Notes: a model not told the origin generated them from the sequence alone. A stretch of 64,000 bases of DNA from Candidatus Promineifilum breve (GCF_900066015.1 NZ_LN890655.1:1838726-1902725); one strand, 5' to 3'. Counted from the first letter of the stretch, positions 18,948 through 30,053 are shown. A program made the numbers and translations.

Positions 18948-19952
18948 TTGAAAGGGTATCGCAATTACTTCGGTAAAAAACTGATCTGGTTCTTCATCAC
19001 GCTGGTCGTGGCCTTCGTCCTCAACTTCATCCTGCCACGCCTGATGCCCGGCGATCCGGTGGCGGCCATCGTCGCCCGCATGGCTCAGGGCATGAGCAAT
19101 ACCGCCGGCGTCCAGGCCATCTACGAGCAGTACACCGAACTGTTCGGCACCAATCTGCCCATCCACGAGCAATTCTTCCTGTACGTCAAGAATGTGTTCC
19201 GGGGCGATTTTGGGTTTTCATTCAGCCAATACCCGCGCACGGTGGCCGACGTGCTGCGTTCCTCCCTGCCGTGGACAATCGCCCTGCAACTGCCGGCGAT
19301 TCTCGTCGGCTGGCTCATCGGCAACATGCTGGGCGCGCTGGCCGCCTACCGCAAGGGGGCCTTCGACAAGGTTTTCTTGCCGGCCAGCCTGTTTGCCAGC
19401 AGTATTCCGGCCTTCGGCATGGCCGTCATCCTGTTGGTCATCTTCGCCGTCAACCTGCAATGGTTCCCCACGTCGGGCGGCTATGGCTTTGACCTGATCC
19501 CCAATTTGAGCTGGAGCTTTATCTGGTCGGTCATCGTCCACTACCAGTTGCCGTTCTGGTCGCTGGTGCTCATCACCATCGGCGGCCAGGCCATCGGCAT
19601 GCGCTCCATGGCGATCTATGAACTGAACGCCGATTACGTGAAGTACAGCCGCTTCATGGGCATCAAGGACGACAAGATCGTGCGCTACGTCTTTCGCAAC
19701 GCCATGCTGCCCCAGATCACCGGTCTGGCCCTGTCCCTCGGCACGATGATCGGCGGCGCGCTGGTGGCCGAAGTCATCTTCAGCTATCCGGGCCTCGGCT
19801 CCACCATCCTGACCGCCGTCTTGGGCCAGGACTACCCGCTCATCTCGGCCACCACGTTGATGATCACCATCATGGTTTTGCTCACCACTTTTCTCATCGA
19901 GATGGTCTATGGCATCATCGACCCGCGCATTAAGGCCGCCCAGGCCGATTAA
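18948..19952 (+). CDS. Opp/Dpp-type ABC importer permease 1 (DppB-like)
   Basis: A 334-residue inner-membrane permease. TM1 is near 12-32 ([23 protein letters not shown], the typical DppB N-terminus). The binding-protein-dependent transport domain covers about 95-325, with an EAA-like coupling loop around [36 protein letters not shown] at 18948 is taken as the start because GAGGAGG lies 8 bp upstream and the sequence then begins [15 protein letters not shown]. It partners with the next gene. Confidence 0.92.
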   Translation: MKGYRNYFGKKLIWFFITLVVAFVLNFILPRLMPGDPVAAIVARMAQGMSNTAGVQAIYEQYTELFGTNLPIHEQFFLYVKNVFRGDFGFSFSQYPRTVADVLRSSLPWTIALQLPAILVGWLIGNMLGALAAYRKGAFDKVFLPASLFASSIPAFGMAVILLVIFAVNLQWFPTSGGYGFDLIPNLSWSFIWSVIVHYQLPFWSLVLITIGGQAIGMRSMAIYELNADYVKYSRFMGIKDDKIVRYVFRNAMLPQITGLALSLGTMIGGALVAEVIFSYPGLGSTILTAVLGQDYPLISATTLMITIMVLLTTFLIEMVYGIIDPRIKAAQAD

Positions 19953-19966
19953 GGAGATAGGCTGTT

Positions 19967-21217
19967 ATGAAACACACCCTCCGCCAGGTCTTTCGCTCGG
20001 GAAAATTCGTCACCGGGTTTATCATCTTCATGAGCATCCTGCTGATCGTGATCCTTTACCCGATCGTCTTCCCCACTCCGCCGCTGGAGATCATCGGTCA
20101 GGGCACGTTCTTTGAACCCGGCATCTACGTCAACGTCTATGACAGCATCGGCGGGCAACATTACACCCTCCATCTGGACAACGCCGCCGCCAAGCGCATT
20201 GCCAGCAAGCTGGACGACGACGACCGGCTGGCGATGAAGGAGTGGCTGGTGGCGGCCGGCATCGCCGAGGACGAGATCGTCATGGAGGACACGGCCGCGC
20301 TGCTGGAATTGTGGGTCAACAATTATGACTCCACCGTCAACGTTCCGGGCATGACCAACGCCGACCGCAACTATTTCATCCGCCTCAATACCTCGCTCAA
20401 GGGCTTGCTATCGACCGACGGCGTGACCATCGGCGTGTCTAACCCCGAAACCGGCGCGCTGGAAGAGGCGGGCCAAATCGCCCAGACCGATTATGTCAAC
20501 GTCGGCCAGGTGGCGAACGTGCGCGTGTTGCCCTTGGGCACCGACAATTTCGGCCGCGACGTGCTGACCGAACTGGTGGCGGCCACCGGCGTCTCGCTGC
20601 GCATCGGTTTTGTGGCCGGCATCATCGCCACGGCTATCGGGTTGGTGCTGGGGCTGGTGTCGGGCTACATGGGCGGCCTGGTCGACGACGTGATCGTGTT
20701 CATCACCAACCTGTTCACGGTCATCCCCAGTATCGTGCTACTGATCCTGATTTCGTTCAGCATCGGCCAGGAGCAGCGCGGCGCGTTCGCCATCGCCGTG
20801 GTCATCGGCTTCACGTCGTGGGTCTGGACGACGCGCGCCGTGCGCGCCCAGGTGATTTCGTTGCGCAACCGGGATCACGTCAACCTGTCGAAGCTGTCGG
20901 GCCACTCTATCACCCACATCATCGCCCGCGACATTCTGCCCTACATCGCCTCCTACGTCGTCATGGCCCTGATCCTGCAAATCTCCTCCGGCATTCTGGC
21001 CGAAGCTCAATTGTCGATTCTGGGGCTGGGGCCGCGCACGACCGACGTGCCGACGCTGGGCCTGATGGTGAACTGGGCCTTGATCTATCAGGCCCACATC
21101 CTGGGCAAATGGTGGGCCTATATTCCGGTCATACTCGTCATCACGCTGATCGCTTTCTCGCTCAATCTGATGAATACCGGCCTGACCCACGTCTTTAATC
21201 CGGCCCTAAGGGACTAG
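19967..21217 (+). CDS. Opp/Dpp-type ABC importer permease 2 (DppC-like) with periplasmic insertion
   Basis: A 416-residue permease, about 100 residues longer than usual DppC. After TM1 (about 15-36) there is an external segment of about 150 residues, starting at [18 protein letters not shown] and rich in Asp/Glu. The standard permease domain then starts near [16 protein letters not shown] (about 187-200) and carries the coupling loop [28 protein letters not shown]. The insertion may contact the binding protein or substrate outside the membrane. It starts 14 bp after the first permease with GGAGATAG as ribosome site. Confidence 0.92.
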   Translation: MKHTLRQVFRSGKFVTGFIIFMSILLIVILYPIVFPTPPLEIIGQGTFFEPGIYVNVYDSIGGQHYTLHLDNAAAKRIASKLDDDDRLAMKEWLVAAGIAEDEIVMEDTAALLELWVNNYDSTVNVPGMTNADRNYFIRLNTSLKGLLSTDGVTIGVSNPETGALEEAGQIAQTDYVNVGQVANVRVLPLGTDNFGRDVLTELVAATGVSLRIGFVAGIIATAIGLVLGLVSGYMGGLVDDVIVFITNLFTVIPSIVLLILISFSIGQEQRGAFAIAVVIGFTSWVWTTRAVRAQVISLRNRDHVNLSKLSGHSITHIIARDILPYIASYVVMALILQISSGILAEAQLSILGLGPRTTDVPTLGLMVNWALIYQAHILGKWWAYIPVILVITLIAFSLNLMNTGLTHVFNPALRD

Positions 21218-22255
21218 GTGGCTACTATGGAAAAGGTTATCCTGGACGTTAAGGATCTGACCACCAAATACATCACCCGCTACGGCGAAGATATCTATGC
21301 CGTTGACCACGTCTCGATGCAGGTGGCCGAGGGGAAATCGGTGGGTATCGCCGGCGAATCGGGCTGCGGCAAGTCCACGCTGGCCCTCAGTCTGATGGGC
21401 TACTACTTCCCGCCGCTCCACTATACCAGCGGCGAGATCAGCATCGACGGCCGGGTCATCACCGGCATGGATCCCGACGACGTGCGCAAAAAAGTTCTGG
21501 GCAACGAGATCGCCTACATCCCCCAGGCGGCGATGAACGCGCTGAATCCCACGCAAAAGGTCATCCACTTCATCGAGGACGTGATTCAGGCCCACCAGCC
21601 GGAGACCACCAAGCAGGAGATCTACGAGCTGGCCCGCGGCCTGTTCGAGTCGTTGGGCCTGTCGGCCGACGTGCTGCAAAAGTACGCCGTCGAGCTGTCG
21701 GGCGGCATGAAGCAGCGCACGGTCATCGCCATCTCGGTCATCCTCTCGCCCCAGGTGCTCATCGCCGACGAACCCTCGTCGGCCCTCGACGTGACCTCGC
21801 AGAAGATGGTCATCAAGATGCTGCGTAGCCTGATGAACGGCGGCTACATCAAATCGATGATCTTCATCACCCACGAGTTGCCGCTGCTCTATAACGTGGT
21901 TGACGACATCATGGTCATGTACGCCGGGCAAATCGTGGAGAAGGCCAGCGCGCACGAAGTCGTGCTGACTCCGTTGCATCCCTACTCGCAGGGCCTCATG
22001 GGATCGATCATGGTGCCGGAGAAGGGGCTGCGCGAGGTGAAGCTGACGGCCATCCCCGGCGTGCCGCCCAACCTGAAGAACCCGCCGTCCGGTTGTCGCT
22101 TTGCCGAACGCTGTAAATACGTCATGCCCGCCTGCCGCATGTCGGAGATCCCGCTGCGCGACGTGGGCGGCGGCCGCGCCTATCGGTGCATCCTGTCCAA
22201 AGAAGAGTTGAGCGAGGCGCATGCCCGGGAGGTATATGCACGCCATGAACGGTGA
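21218..22255 (+). CDS. Opp/Dpp-type ABC importer ATPase 1 (DppD-like)
   Basis: A 345-residue ATPase. Walker [10 protein letters not shown] is near 47-55, the signature LSGGMKQR near 168-175, and Walker [14 protein letters not shown] follows. The C-terminal oligopeptide/dipeptide extension has [19 protein letters not shown], whose Cys pattern is typical of a [4Fe-4S] or regulatory site in this family. GTG at 21218 immediately follows the permease stop; ATG at 21227 is an alternative. Confidence 0.92.
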   Translation: MATMEKVILDVKDLTTKYITRYGEDIYAVDHVSMQVAEGKSVGIAGESGCGKSTLALSLMGYYFPPLHYTSGEISIDGRVITGMDPDDVRKKVLGNEIAYIPQAAMNALNPTQKVIHFIEDVIQAHQPETTKQEIYELARGLFESLGLSADVLQKYAVELSGGMKQRTVIAISVILSPQVLIADEPSSALDVTSQKMVIKMLRSLMNGGYIKSMIFITHELPLLYNVVDDIMVMYAGQIVEKASAHEVVLTPLHPYSQGLMGSIMVPEKGLREVKLTAIPGVPPNLKNPPSGCRFAERCKYVMPACRMSEIPLRDVGGGRAYRCILSKEELSEAHAREVYARHER

Positions 22256-23057
22256 TAAGAAACCATGTCTGAGCGGTAAAGGCGTTTCCAAAGTCTTCGG
22301 CCTGGGCCGCAACAAGACCGTGGCCGTCGATAACGTCGATTTCACCTTCCACGAAGGCGAGGTCATCTCCATCGTCGGCGAATCGGGCAGCGGCAAGACG
22401 ACCCTGGCCAAGATGCTGCTGGGGCTGATCAACCCCACCTCCGGCGACATCTACTTCCAGGGGCAGAAGCGCGACATCAGCTCCCACCGCAAGAAGAAGG
22501 AATATTGGAAGAGCATCCAGGCCATCTTCCAGGACCCGTTTTCGTCCTACAACACCTTCAACAAGATCGACACCGTGTTGCTCGATTGCATCCGTATGCG
22601 CGGCGGCGGCCACCTGTCCCGCGACGAGAAGACGGAATTGATGACCGAGGCGTGCCGCTTCGTCAACCTGAAGTACGAGGAATTGACCAACAAATACCCC
22701 TTCGAGCTTTCCGGCGGCCAGCAGCAACGTCTGATGATCGCCCGCATCTTCCTGCTGAAGCCCAAGATTTTGCTGGCCGACGAGCCGACCTCCATGATCG
22801 ACGCCTGCTCCCGCTCGACCATCCTGGACGCACTGCTGGACTTGCGCAACGAGATCGGCATGACGCCCATCTTCATCACCCACGACATCGGCCTGGCGTT
22901 CTACGTTTCCGACGCCGTCTACATCATGGAGCGGGGCCGGATCGTGGAAAGCGGCACGGCCGATGAGGTGATTTTGGCTCCGAAAGAGGCCTATACCAAG
23001 CGCCTCATCAGCGACGTGCCGAAAATCCGTGAAGAGTGGGACCTGTCCACCGTATAA
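22221..23057 (+). CDS. Opp/Dpp-type ABC importer ATPase 2 (DppF-like)
   Basis: A 278-residue ATPase. Walker [10 protein letters not shown] is near 54-62, the signature LSGGQQQR near 163-170, and Walker [12 protein letters not shown] near 183-193. It overlaps the preceding ATPase gene by about 35 bp if the ATG at 22221 is used. ATGs at 22236 and 22245 would shorten or remove the overlap, and a GGGAGG lies just before the former, so the exact start is open. It lacks the C-terminal Cys-rich extension of its partner. Confidence 0.9.
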   Translation: MPGRYMHAMNGDKKPCLSGKGVSKVFGLGRNKTVAVDNVDFTFHEGEVISIVGESGSGKTTLAKMLLGLINPTSGDIYFQGQKRDISSHRKKKEYWKSIQAIFQDPFSSYNTFNKIDTVLLDCIRMRGGGHLSRDEKTELMTEACRFVNLKYEELTNKYPFELSGGQQQRLMIARIFLLKPKILLADEPTSMIDACSRSTILDALLDLRNEIGMTPIFITHDIGLAFYVSDAVYIMERGRIVESGTADEVILAPKEAYTKRLISDVPKIREEWDLSTV

Positions 23058-23102
23058 GGGGCCGGCCTCAACGTTTCATCACCTAGCGAACAGAGTATTA
23101 CC

Positions 23103-24326
23103 TTGGACGTATCGACTCGTACGAAGACACTGACCCGGCTCGGCCCGGTGCTCCTGGCCTATGCCGCCTTCATTGCCCTGGGCATGCCCGACGGCCTGCT
23201 GGGCATCGCCTGGCCGACCATGCGGCTGGACTTTGGCGTGCCGCTCGACGCGGTGGGCATGTTGCTGGTCGCCGCGGTGACGGGCTATATGACCTCCAGC
23301 TTCCTGAGCGGCGCGCTGGTGGCCCGGCTGGGCGTGGGCAAGCTGTTGGCGATCAGTTGCGCCCTCACCGGCACCGCGCTCATTGGCTACACCCTGGTGC
23401 CGCAATGGTGGATGATGGTCGCGCTGGGCGTGGTGGCCGGGCTGGGCGCGGGGGCCATCGACGCCGGCCTCAACACCTACGCCGCGGCCCATTTCAGCGA
23501 AGGACTGGTGCAATGGCTCCATGCCAGCTACGGCATCGGCATCACCATTGGCCCCATCATCATCACCACGGCGCTCACGACTTACGATTCCTGGCGGCTG
23601 GGCTATCGCATCGTGGCCGGCTTCCAACTGGTCATGGCCCTGGCCTTTGTCCTCACCCTCTCCTGGTGGCGCGACGGACATGAAGAACAGACCGACGGCC
23701 CCCGCGAAAAGCGCCTCACGGACTATAAAACCCCCCTGGCCGAGACGATACGCCGGCCGCGGGTGTGGCTGAGCGTGGCCCTGTTCTTCCTCTACGTGGG
23801 GGCCGAGACCTCGCTGGGGCTGTGGGCCTTTAGCCTGCTGACCGAGGCGCGCGGCGTGGCCCCGCGGGTGGCCGGCTTGCTGACCGGCAGCTATTGGGCC
23901 ACCTTCACCATCGGCCGCATCCTGGCCGGGCTATACGCCAAACGGCTGGGGGTCGATCTGCTGGTTCAGGCCAGCCTGGGCTTTGCGCTGCTCGGCGCGC
24001 TCTTGCTGTGGCTGAACCCGTTCCCACTGGCGAATCTGGTGGCGGTGACGCTGGTGGGCTTTGCCATCGCCCCCGTCTTCCCGGCCCTCATCTCCGGCAC
24101 CAGCCAACGGGTTGGCGCCCACTACGCCGCCAACACCATCGGCATGCAGATGGCCGTGACCGGCCTGGGGGCCTCCCTCATTCCCACGCTGATCGGTGTG
24201 CTGGCCCGCCGCTTTTCGCTGGAGGTCGTGCCGGTCGTCCTGTCACTGTTGTTCCTGACGCTGTTCATCCTGTACCGGCTGGCGATGACGCCGCGGGTGG
24301 AGAATGGGAATGGACAGGTCGCCTAG
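23103..24326 (+). CDS. Major facilitator superfamily transporter
   Basis: A 407-residue MFS protein with about 12 hydrophobic segments. The N-terminus VLLAYAAFIALGMPDGLLGIAWPTMRLDFGVPLDAVGMLL resembles FHS-type (FucP-like) sugar transporters. The central loop is charged (about 195-220), and the second half includes VAPVFPALISGTSQRVGAHYAANTIG. The start is TTG at 23103 with a weak ribosome site. It lies inside the glycan operon and overlaps the deacetylase gene by 23 bp, so its substrate is probably a sugar; direction and substrate are inferred. Confidence 0.85.
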   Translation: MDVSTRTKTLTRLGPVLLAYAAFIALGMPDGLLGIAWPTMRLDFGVPLDAVGMLLVAAVTGYMTSSFLSGALVARLGVGKLLAISCALTGTALIGYTLVPQWWMMVALGVVAGLGAGAIDAGLNTYAAAHFSEGLVQWLHASYGIGITIGPIIITTALTTYDSWRLGYRIVAGFQLVMALAFVLTLSWWRDGHEEQTDGPREKRLTDYKTPLAETIRRPRVWLSVALFFLYVGAETSLGLWAFSLLTEARGVAPRVAGLLTGSYWATFTIGRILAGLYAKRLGVDLLVQASLGFALLGALLLWLNPFPLANLVAVTLVGFAIAPVFPALISGTSQRVGAHYAANTIGMQMAVTGLGASLIPTLIGVLARRFSLEVVPVVLSLLFLTLFILYRLAMTPRVENGNGQVA

Positions 24327-25188
24327 CTCCACGAACGAGCTGCTCGGCTACCCGGCCGACGCGCGGCTGTTGATCGTCAACGCCGACGATTTCGGTATGT
24401 GCCAGGCGGTGAATGAGGCCGTCATGCGCGCCTTCCCGGCGGGGGTGCTCCGCTCGGCAACCGTGATGGTTCCCTGCCCCTGGGGCTTGCAGGCCATGCG
24501 CTTGCTGGCCGCTCATCCCGAAATCCCCTTCGGCGTGCATCTGACCGCTATCTCCGATTGGGCTGATTACCGCTGGGGGCCGGTGACACCCCGCGAGAAA
24601 GTGCCGGCCCTGATCCGCGAGGATGGCACCTTCTACAAATTTGACCAGATGCGCCATTTCCTGGCCCAGGTCGATTTGGGCCAACTGGAGCTGGAGTTCC
24701 GGGCACAGATCGAAGCGGTGCTGGCCTTCGGGCTGCGGCCGACCCACCTCGATTGGCACGCCCTGCGTCTCGATGGCTGGGACGCCGTTTCCGAGGTGAT
24801 GCTGGGATTGGCGCGAGAATATGGGCTGGCGATGCGGGTGGTCGTACCGTCCCATATCGCCAGGGCGCGCAGCCTGGGTTTGCCCGCCAATGACAGCGGC
24901 TTTCTGGACAGCTACCAACTCGACCTGACCGGCAAACAGGCCCATTACGTGGAACTCCTGCGCGCGCTGCCGCCGGGCCTGAGTGAGTGGGCCATCCATC
25001 CCGGCTTCAATTATCCTGAACTGCTGGCGATAGAAACGGAAGGTCATCACATGCGCCAGTCGGATTTCGACTTTCTGGTCTCGCAACAGGCCAGGGACGT
25101 GATCGCCGAAGAAGGCATCATCCTGCTGGATTATCGACCCCTGCAAGCCGTCTGGCGAGAAGCGGCAAGACGAGAGGTAATGGCTTGA
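24304..25188 (+). CDS. ChbG/YdjC-family carbohydrate deacetylase
   Basis: A 294-residue member of the YdjC/ChbG family of metal-dependent deacetylases acting on N-acetylated oligosaccharides such as chitobiose. The metal site is seen in LLIVNADDFGMCQAVNEAV (Asp-Asp), His in PFGVHLTAISDW and His in PTHLDWHALRLDG. SEWAIHPGFN near the end is also typical. ATG at 24304 or 24310 both fit. It overlaps the MFS gene and the beta-mannosidase gene at either end, so it is part of one operon. Its presence hints that the imported glycan may carry GlcNAc residues. Confidence 0.9.
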   Translation: MGMDRSPSSTNELLGYPADARLLIVNADDFGMCQAVNEAVMRAFPAGVLRSATVMVPCPWGLQAMRLLAAHPEIPFGVHLTAISDWADYRWGPVTPREKVPALIREDGTFYKFDQMRHFLAQVDLGQLELEFRAQIEAVLAFGLRPTHLDWHALRLDGWDAVSEVMLGLAREYGLAMRVVVPSHIARARSLGLPANDSGFLDSYQLDLTGKQAHYVELLRALPPGLSEWAIHPGFNYPELLAIETEGHHMRQSDFDFLVSQQARDVIAEEGIILLDYRPLQAVWREAARREVMA

Positions 25189-27665
25189 TGAAGACGCAAT
25201 CGTTAAGCGGCGCCTGGCAGTTTCGTCAGGCGGAAACGGATGAATGGCTGCCGGCCACCGTGCCCGGCGGCGTCCATACCGATTTGCTGGCCCTGGGCCG
25301 CATCCCCGACCCGTTTGTGGGCGACAATGAACGGCGCGTCCAGTGGGTGGCCGAGGCCGATTGGGAGTTCCGCCGCCGCTTCACCGTGGACGCCGGCTTG
25401 CCGGCGCAATCGTGGGTCGAGTTGGTCGGCGACGGGCTGGACACACTGGCGACGGTCAGCCTGAACGGCCGCGCCCTGGGCCGGGCCGATAATATGTTCC
25501 GCCAATACCGTTGGGACGTGAAAGAGCTGCTGCACGCCGGGGAGAACGAACTGCTGATCGCCTTCGCTTCGCCGGTGCGCTATGCCGCCGAGCAGCAGGC
25601 GACGCGGGCCATGCCCGGCGTGTCGCAGGCCATCCCCGGCGGGCCGCATCTGCGCAAGGCCCCCTGCCAGTTCGGCTGGGATTGGGGGCCGCAACTGCCG
25701 CCCATCGGCATTTGGCAGGATATCCGCCTGGAAGGGGGCGACCAGGCCCGCCTGACCGACGTCCATCTGCGCCAGAGCCACCACGACGGCGAGGTCGATG
25801 TGACGGCCACGGTCAGCGTGATGCCGGACGCGGTCGGAGGTCTGACGGCCCGGCTGCAACTGATCACCCCGGACGGCCAATCGTTCGCGGCCGAAACGGT
25901 CGTTGACGACGAGACGACCACGCTGCACCTGCCCGTGCTCCGGCCACAACTGTGGTGGCCCAACGGCTACGGCGAGCAGCCGCTGTACGAGGCCATCGTC
26001 ACGTTGCAGCGCGGCGACATCGAGATCGAGCGGCGCGATTACCGGCTGGGCCTGCGCACGCTGGAATTGCGCCAGGAAGAGGATGAATGGGGGCGCTCCT
26101 TCGAGTTCGTGGTCAACGGCGTGCCCATCTTCGCCAAGGGATCGAACTGGATCCCGGCCGACTCCTTCCCGACGCGCATCACCGACGAATATCTGGAGAC
26201 GCTCATTCGCGGCGCGGCCGAGACGCATCAGAATATGCTGCGCGTCTGGGGCGGCGGCTTCTACGAAGAAGAGCGCTTCTACGACTTGTGCGACCGCTAC
26301 GGCATCCTCGTCTGGCAGGATTTCATCTTCTCGTGCAGCGTCTACCCGCTGGACGATGCCGCTTTCCTGGACAACGTCCACGTCGAGGTCGAAGAGAACG
26401 TGCGCCGCCTGCGCCACCGGGCCAGTCTGGCCCTCTGGTGCGGCAACAACGAGATGGAGTGGGGTTGGGTCGATTGGGCCTGGCCGAAGCAGCGGGAACT
26501 CGACGACCTGAAGGTGGCTTACGACCGCTTCTTCCACCACACTCTGCCCGCCTGGTGCGCCGCCGCCGACCCCGACACCACCTATTGGCCCAGTTCGCCC
26601 TCGTCGGACACGCCGTTTGAGGCTCCCAACGGCCAACGACAGGGCGACGCCCATTATTGGGACGTGTGGCACGGCCGCCAGCCCTTCACCGCCTACCGCG
26701 CCCAATACCCGCGCTTTATGAGCGAGTTCGGCTTCCAGGCGTTGCCGCCGTTAGCCACCATCCGCGCCTATGCCGCCGAAGACGACTGGAACATGACCTC
26801 CTACGTCATGGAGCAGCACCAGAAGAACGCCAGCGGCAACAGCCTGATGGTCGGCCAGATGCTCGATACCTTCCGGCTGCCCCAGGATTTCCCGTCGCTG
26901 GTTTACCTGAGCATGGTGCTCCAGGCCGAGGGCATCCGCTATGGCGTGGAGCATTGGCGGCGCGCCCGCGACCGGGTGGCGGGCACACTCTACTGGCAGT
27001 TGAACGATTGCTGGCCGGTGGCGTCGTGGTCGAGCCTCGACTATTTCGGCCGCTGGAAGGCGCTGCATTATGCCGCCCGCCGCTTCTACGCGCCGCTGCT
27101 GCTGAGCATCGAGGACGACCCGCCGCGGCAGGGCGTGTTCGTCACCAATGACCGGCGCGAGCCGTGGGACGGCCGCGTGCGCTGGTCGCTGGAAACGCTG
27201 GCCGGCGTGGGGCTGGCCGGCGGCGAGCAAGCGGTGCAAGCGGCGGGGCAGGCCACCACGCCGGTCGGCGCGTTTGATCTGGCCGACTACGTGACCGACG
27301 ACAACCGGCGCGACCTGGTCTTCATCGCCGAACTGTGGCAGGGCGATCAGTTGCAGGCCCGGCAGGCGGCCTACTTCGCCCCGACCAAACATTTGCAACT
27401 GGTCGAGCCGCGGGTGACGGCCGACTGCGCCGGCGATGGGCAGTCGTTCCACGTCACCTTGCGCGGCCGTTCGCTGGCCCGGCTGGTGGAAGTGACGCTG
27501 GAGGGCGCGGACGTGGTGTTCAGCGATAACTACTTCGACCTGCCCGCGGGCCGCGCCGTCACCGTGACAGGCGATCTGCCGGCCGGTTGGGATGGCGCGC
27601 GTGTTGCCGCCGCCCTACGGATTCGCTCGGTTTATGATTCTTTCCAACAGCACGGAGGCAACTGA
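25188..27665 (+). CDS. GH2 beta-mannosidase
   Basis: An 825-residue glycoside hydrolase of the GH2 beta-mannosidase type: MKTQSLSGAWQFRQAE and VPGGVHTDLLALGRIPDPFVGDNE are characteristic. The order is sugar-binding jelly roll, Ig-like domain, (beta/alpha)8 barrel, C-terminal beta domains. The predicted acid/base is E422 in WCGNNEMEW and the nucleophile E513 in FMSEFGFQ. Absence of a signal peptide indicates cytoplasmic hydrolysis of imported oligomers. ATG at 25188 overlaps the deacetylase stop (TGATG), with AGAGGT about 10 bp upstream; the TTG at 25185 is less likely. Confidence 0.92.
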   Translation: MKTQSLSGAWQFRQAETDEWLPATVPGGVHTDLLALGRIPDPFVGDNERRVQWVAEADWEFRRRFTVDAGLPAQSWVELVGDGLDTLATVSLNGRALGRADNMFRQYRWDVKELLHAGENELLIAFASPVRYAAEQQATRAMPGVSQAIPGGPHLRKAPCQFGWDWGPQLPPIGIWQDIRLEGGDQARLTDVHLRQSHHDGEVDVTATVSVMPDAVGGLTARLQLITPDGQSFAAETVVDDETTTLHLPVLRPQLWWPNGYGEQPLYEAIVTLQRGDIEIERRDYRLGLRTLELRQEEDEWGRSFEFVVNGVPIFAKGSNWIPADSFPTRITDEYLETLIRGAAETHQNMLRVWGGGFYEEERFYDLCDRYGILVWQDFIFSCSVYPLDDAAFLDNVHVEVEENVRRLRHRASLALWCGNNEMEWGWVDWAWPKQRELDDLKVAYDRFFHHTLPAWCAAADPDTTYWPSSPSSDTPFEAPNGQRQGDAHYWDVWHGRQPFTAYRAQYPRFMSEFGFQALPPLATIRAYAAEDDWNMTSYVMEQHQKNASGNSLMVGQMLDTFRLPQDFPSLVYLSMVLQAEGIRYGVEHWRRARDRVAGTLYWQLNDCWPVASWSSLDYFGRWKALHYAARRFYAPLLLSIEDDPPRQGVFVTNDRREPWDGRVRWSLETLAGVGLAGGEQAVQAAGQATTPVGAFDLADYVTDDNRRDLVFIAELWQGDQLQARQAAYFAPTKHLQLVEPRVTADCAGDGQSFHVTLRGRSLARLVEVTLEGADVVFSDNYFDLPAGRAVTVTGDLPAGWDGARVAAALRIRSVYDSFQQHGGN

Positions 27666-27773
27666 GACCCGGTTGGAAAGGACGTGGCTATTCCAGGTTT
27701 CACGGCAATGCCGATCATTCTTCCTTATCCTATGTGAAATCTGCCTTTATACGATCGAAATAAGGAATCTACC

Positions 27774-30053
27774 ATGACTAACATTCAATCCCTTCTTGCC
27801 CAGATGACCTTGGAAGAAAAAGCGGCGTTATGCACCGGCGCGGGGCCGTGGACGACGACCCCGGTCGAGCGGCTCAACCTGCCGGCCCTGACCGTCACCG
27901 ATGGCCCGCATGGTCTTCGCCGGGTGGTTGACGTGTTCTCGATGATCAATAAAAGCCTGCCGGCCACTTGCTTCCCCACGGCCTCCAGTCTGGCGGCCAG
28001 TTGGGACCCGGCATTGTTGCATGAGATGGGCCAGGCGCTGGCCGCGGAGGCCATTGCCCTGGACGTGGGCGTTATCCTTGGCCCCGGGGTCAACATGAAG
28101 CGCTCGCCGTTGTGCGGCCGCAACTTCGAGTATTTTGCCGAAGACCCGTATCAGGCCGGGGTCATGGCGACGGCCCTCATCGAGGGCATCCAGAGCCTAG
28201 GCGTCGGCACCTCGCTGAAGCATTATGCCGCCAACAATCAGGAATTCGAGCGCTTCTCGATGAACGCCGAGGTGGACGAGCGCACCCTGCGCGAGATCTA
28301 TTTGCCGGCGTTTGAAATGGCCGTGACCAAAGCCCAGCCCTGGACGGTCATGTGTTCCTATAACAAAATCAACGGCACCTACGGCTCCGAGCATCGCCAA
28401 CTGTTGACCGACATCCTGAAAAACGAGTGGGGCTTCGAGGGGTTTGTCGTGTCCGACTGGGGCGCGGTGCACGACCGCGTGGCGTCGCTGAAAGCCGGGC
28501 TGGACCTGGAGATGCCCGGCCCCAAGCCAACGCGCGTCAATGCCGTCATCGAGGCCGTGCGCAACGGCGACCTGGACGAGGCGGTGCTCGACGAGGCGGC
28601 GCGGCGCATCCTCAACATCGTCTGCCGCGCGGCCGAGACACCCAAGGGGGGCGAATTCGACGCGGCGGCCCACCACGCCCTGGCGCGCCGGATTTCGGCC
28701 GAGTGCATGGTCTTGCTGAAGAACAACGGCCTGCTGCCCCTGCGCGACCCGCAACATGTGGCCGTGATCGGCCGGGCGGCGATGCAGGCCCATTTCCAGG
28801 GCGGCGGCAGCTCCCACATCAACCCTACAGCGGTGGATGTGCCGTTCACTGAACTGCAAAAGCTGGCCGCCAACGCCGAAATTAGCTATGCCGCGGGCTA
28901 CCCTGAGGACGACAGCCACAATCAGGGCCTCATCGATGAGGCGGTCGGCCTGGCCCAGACGGCCGACGTGGCCCTGCTCTACATCGCTCTGCCGTCGTTC
29001 AAGGAGTCCGAAGGCTACGACCGGGCCGACCTGGACCTGACGGCGCAGCAGGTGGCGCTCATTCAGGCCGTGACCGCCGTGCAGCCCAACACGGTCGTCA
29101 TCCTCAACAACGGCGCGCCGGTGGTCATGGGCGACTGGATCGACGGCACGGCGGCGGTGCTGGAGGCGTGGATGATGGGTCAGGCGGGCGGCGGGGCCAT
29201 CGCCGACGTGTTGTTTGGCCGGGTCAACCCATCGGGCAAGCTGACCGAGACGGTTCCGCTGCGCCTGACCGACACCCCGGCGCACCTGAACTTCCCCGGC
29301 GAAAACGGCGTGGTGCGCTATGGCGAAGGGCTGTTCATCGGCTACCGCTATTACGATGCCCGCAACGTGGCGGTGCAGTTCCCGTTTGGCTATGGGCTGA
29401 GCTATACCACCTTCGCCTACAACAATGTGCGGGTTTCGGCCGAGAACTTCCGGGACGTGGACGGCCTGACGGTGGCGGTGGACGTGACCAACGCCGGGCC
29501 GGTGGCCGGCAAGGAGATCGTGCAGGTCTACGTCCACGACCACGCGGCGCGGCTGGTGCGGCCCTATAAGGAACTCAAGGGATTCGCCAAGGTTAGCTTG
29601 CAGCCGGGCGAGACCCAGACCGTCACCATCCCCCTCGACTTTCGCGCCTTCGCCTACTACGACCCGGCCTACCGGCAGTGGGTCACGGAGTCGGGGCAGT
29701 TCGACATCCTCGTCGGCGCGTCGTCGGCCGACATTCGCGGCCGGGCCACGGCCACGCTGTGTTCCACGCTGCAACTGCCGACAATCCTCCACGACGAATC
29801 GACCATTCGCGCCTGGTTCAGCGACCCGGCCGGCCGCGAACTGGTGGCGCCAATCTTCGACGAGATGATGAAGAACGGTGGGATGTTCAGCGCCGATGGC
29901 CCGGAAGACCAATCCATCGGCATGGATATGATCAACTTCCTGATGGACTTGCCCCTGCGCAGCTTCTTCCACTTCCAGGAAACATCATTGACCCAACCGC
30001 CCGACGACATCACCAACCAGTTGTTGGAACAGGTGTATGGGGTCGGCCGGTAA
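27774..30053 (+). CDS. GH3 beta-glucosidase-type glycoside hydrolase
   Basis: A 759-residue GH3 enzyme without a signal peptide. The N-terminal barrel carries LTVTDGPHGLRR, LGPGVNMKRSPLCGRNFEYFAEDP and the nucleophile D228 in FVVSDWGAVHDR. The alpha/beta sandwich and a fibronectin-III-like C-terminal domain (KEIVQVYVHDHAARLVRPYKELKGF) follow, plus about 80 extra residues at the end. Family activities include beta-glucosidase and beta-xylosidase. Together with the GH2 gene this suits glucomannan-type oligosaccharides. It starts 108 bp after GH2 with AAGGAA as ribosome site and is followed by a strong terminator. Confidence 0.92.
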   Translation: MTNIQSLLAQMTLEEKAALCTGAGPWTTTPVERLNLPALTVTDGPHGLRRVVDVFSMINKSLPATCFPTASSLAASWDPALLHEMGQALAAEAIALDVGVILGPGVNMKRSPLCGRNFEYFAEDPYQAGVMATALIEGIQSLGVGTSLKHYAANNQEFERFSMNAEVDERTLREIYLPAFEMAVTKAQPWTVMCSYNKINGTYGSEHRQLLTDILKNEWGFEGFVVSDWGAVHDRVASLKAGLDLEMPGPKPTRVNAVIEAVRNGDLDEAVLDEAARRILNIVCRAAETPKGGEFDAAAHHALARRISAECMVLLKNNGLLPLRDPQHVAVIGRAAMQAHFQGGGSSHINPTAVDVPFTELQKLAANAEISYAAGYPEDDSHNQGLIDEAVGLAQTADVALLYIALPSFKESEGYDRADLDLTAQQVALIQAVTAVQPNTVVILNNGAPVVMGDWIDGTAAVLEAWMMGQAGGGAIADVLFGRVNPSGKLTETVPLRLTDTPAHLNFPGENGVVRYGEGLFIGYRYYDARNVAVQFPFGYGLSYTTFAYNNVRVSAENFRDVDGLTVAVDVTNAGPVAGKEIVQVYVHDHAARLVRPYKELKGFAKVSLQPGETQTVTIPLDFRAFAYYDPAYRQWVTESGQFDILVGASSADIRGRATATLCSTLQLPTILHDESTIRAWFSDPAGRELVAPIFDEMMKNGGMFSADGPEDQSIGMDMINFLMDLPLRSFFHFQETSLTQPPDDITNQLLEQVYGVGR

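Noticed and set aside
28197-29972. Open frame of 591 codons on the minus strand
   Set aside because: Shadow of the GH3 gene; no motif and no start signal.
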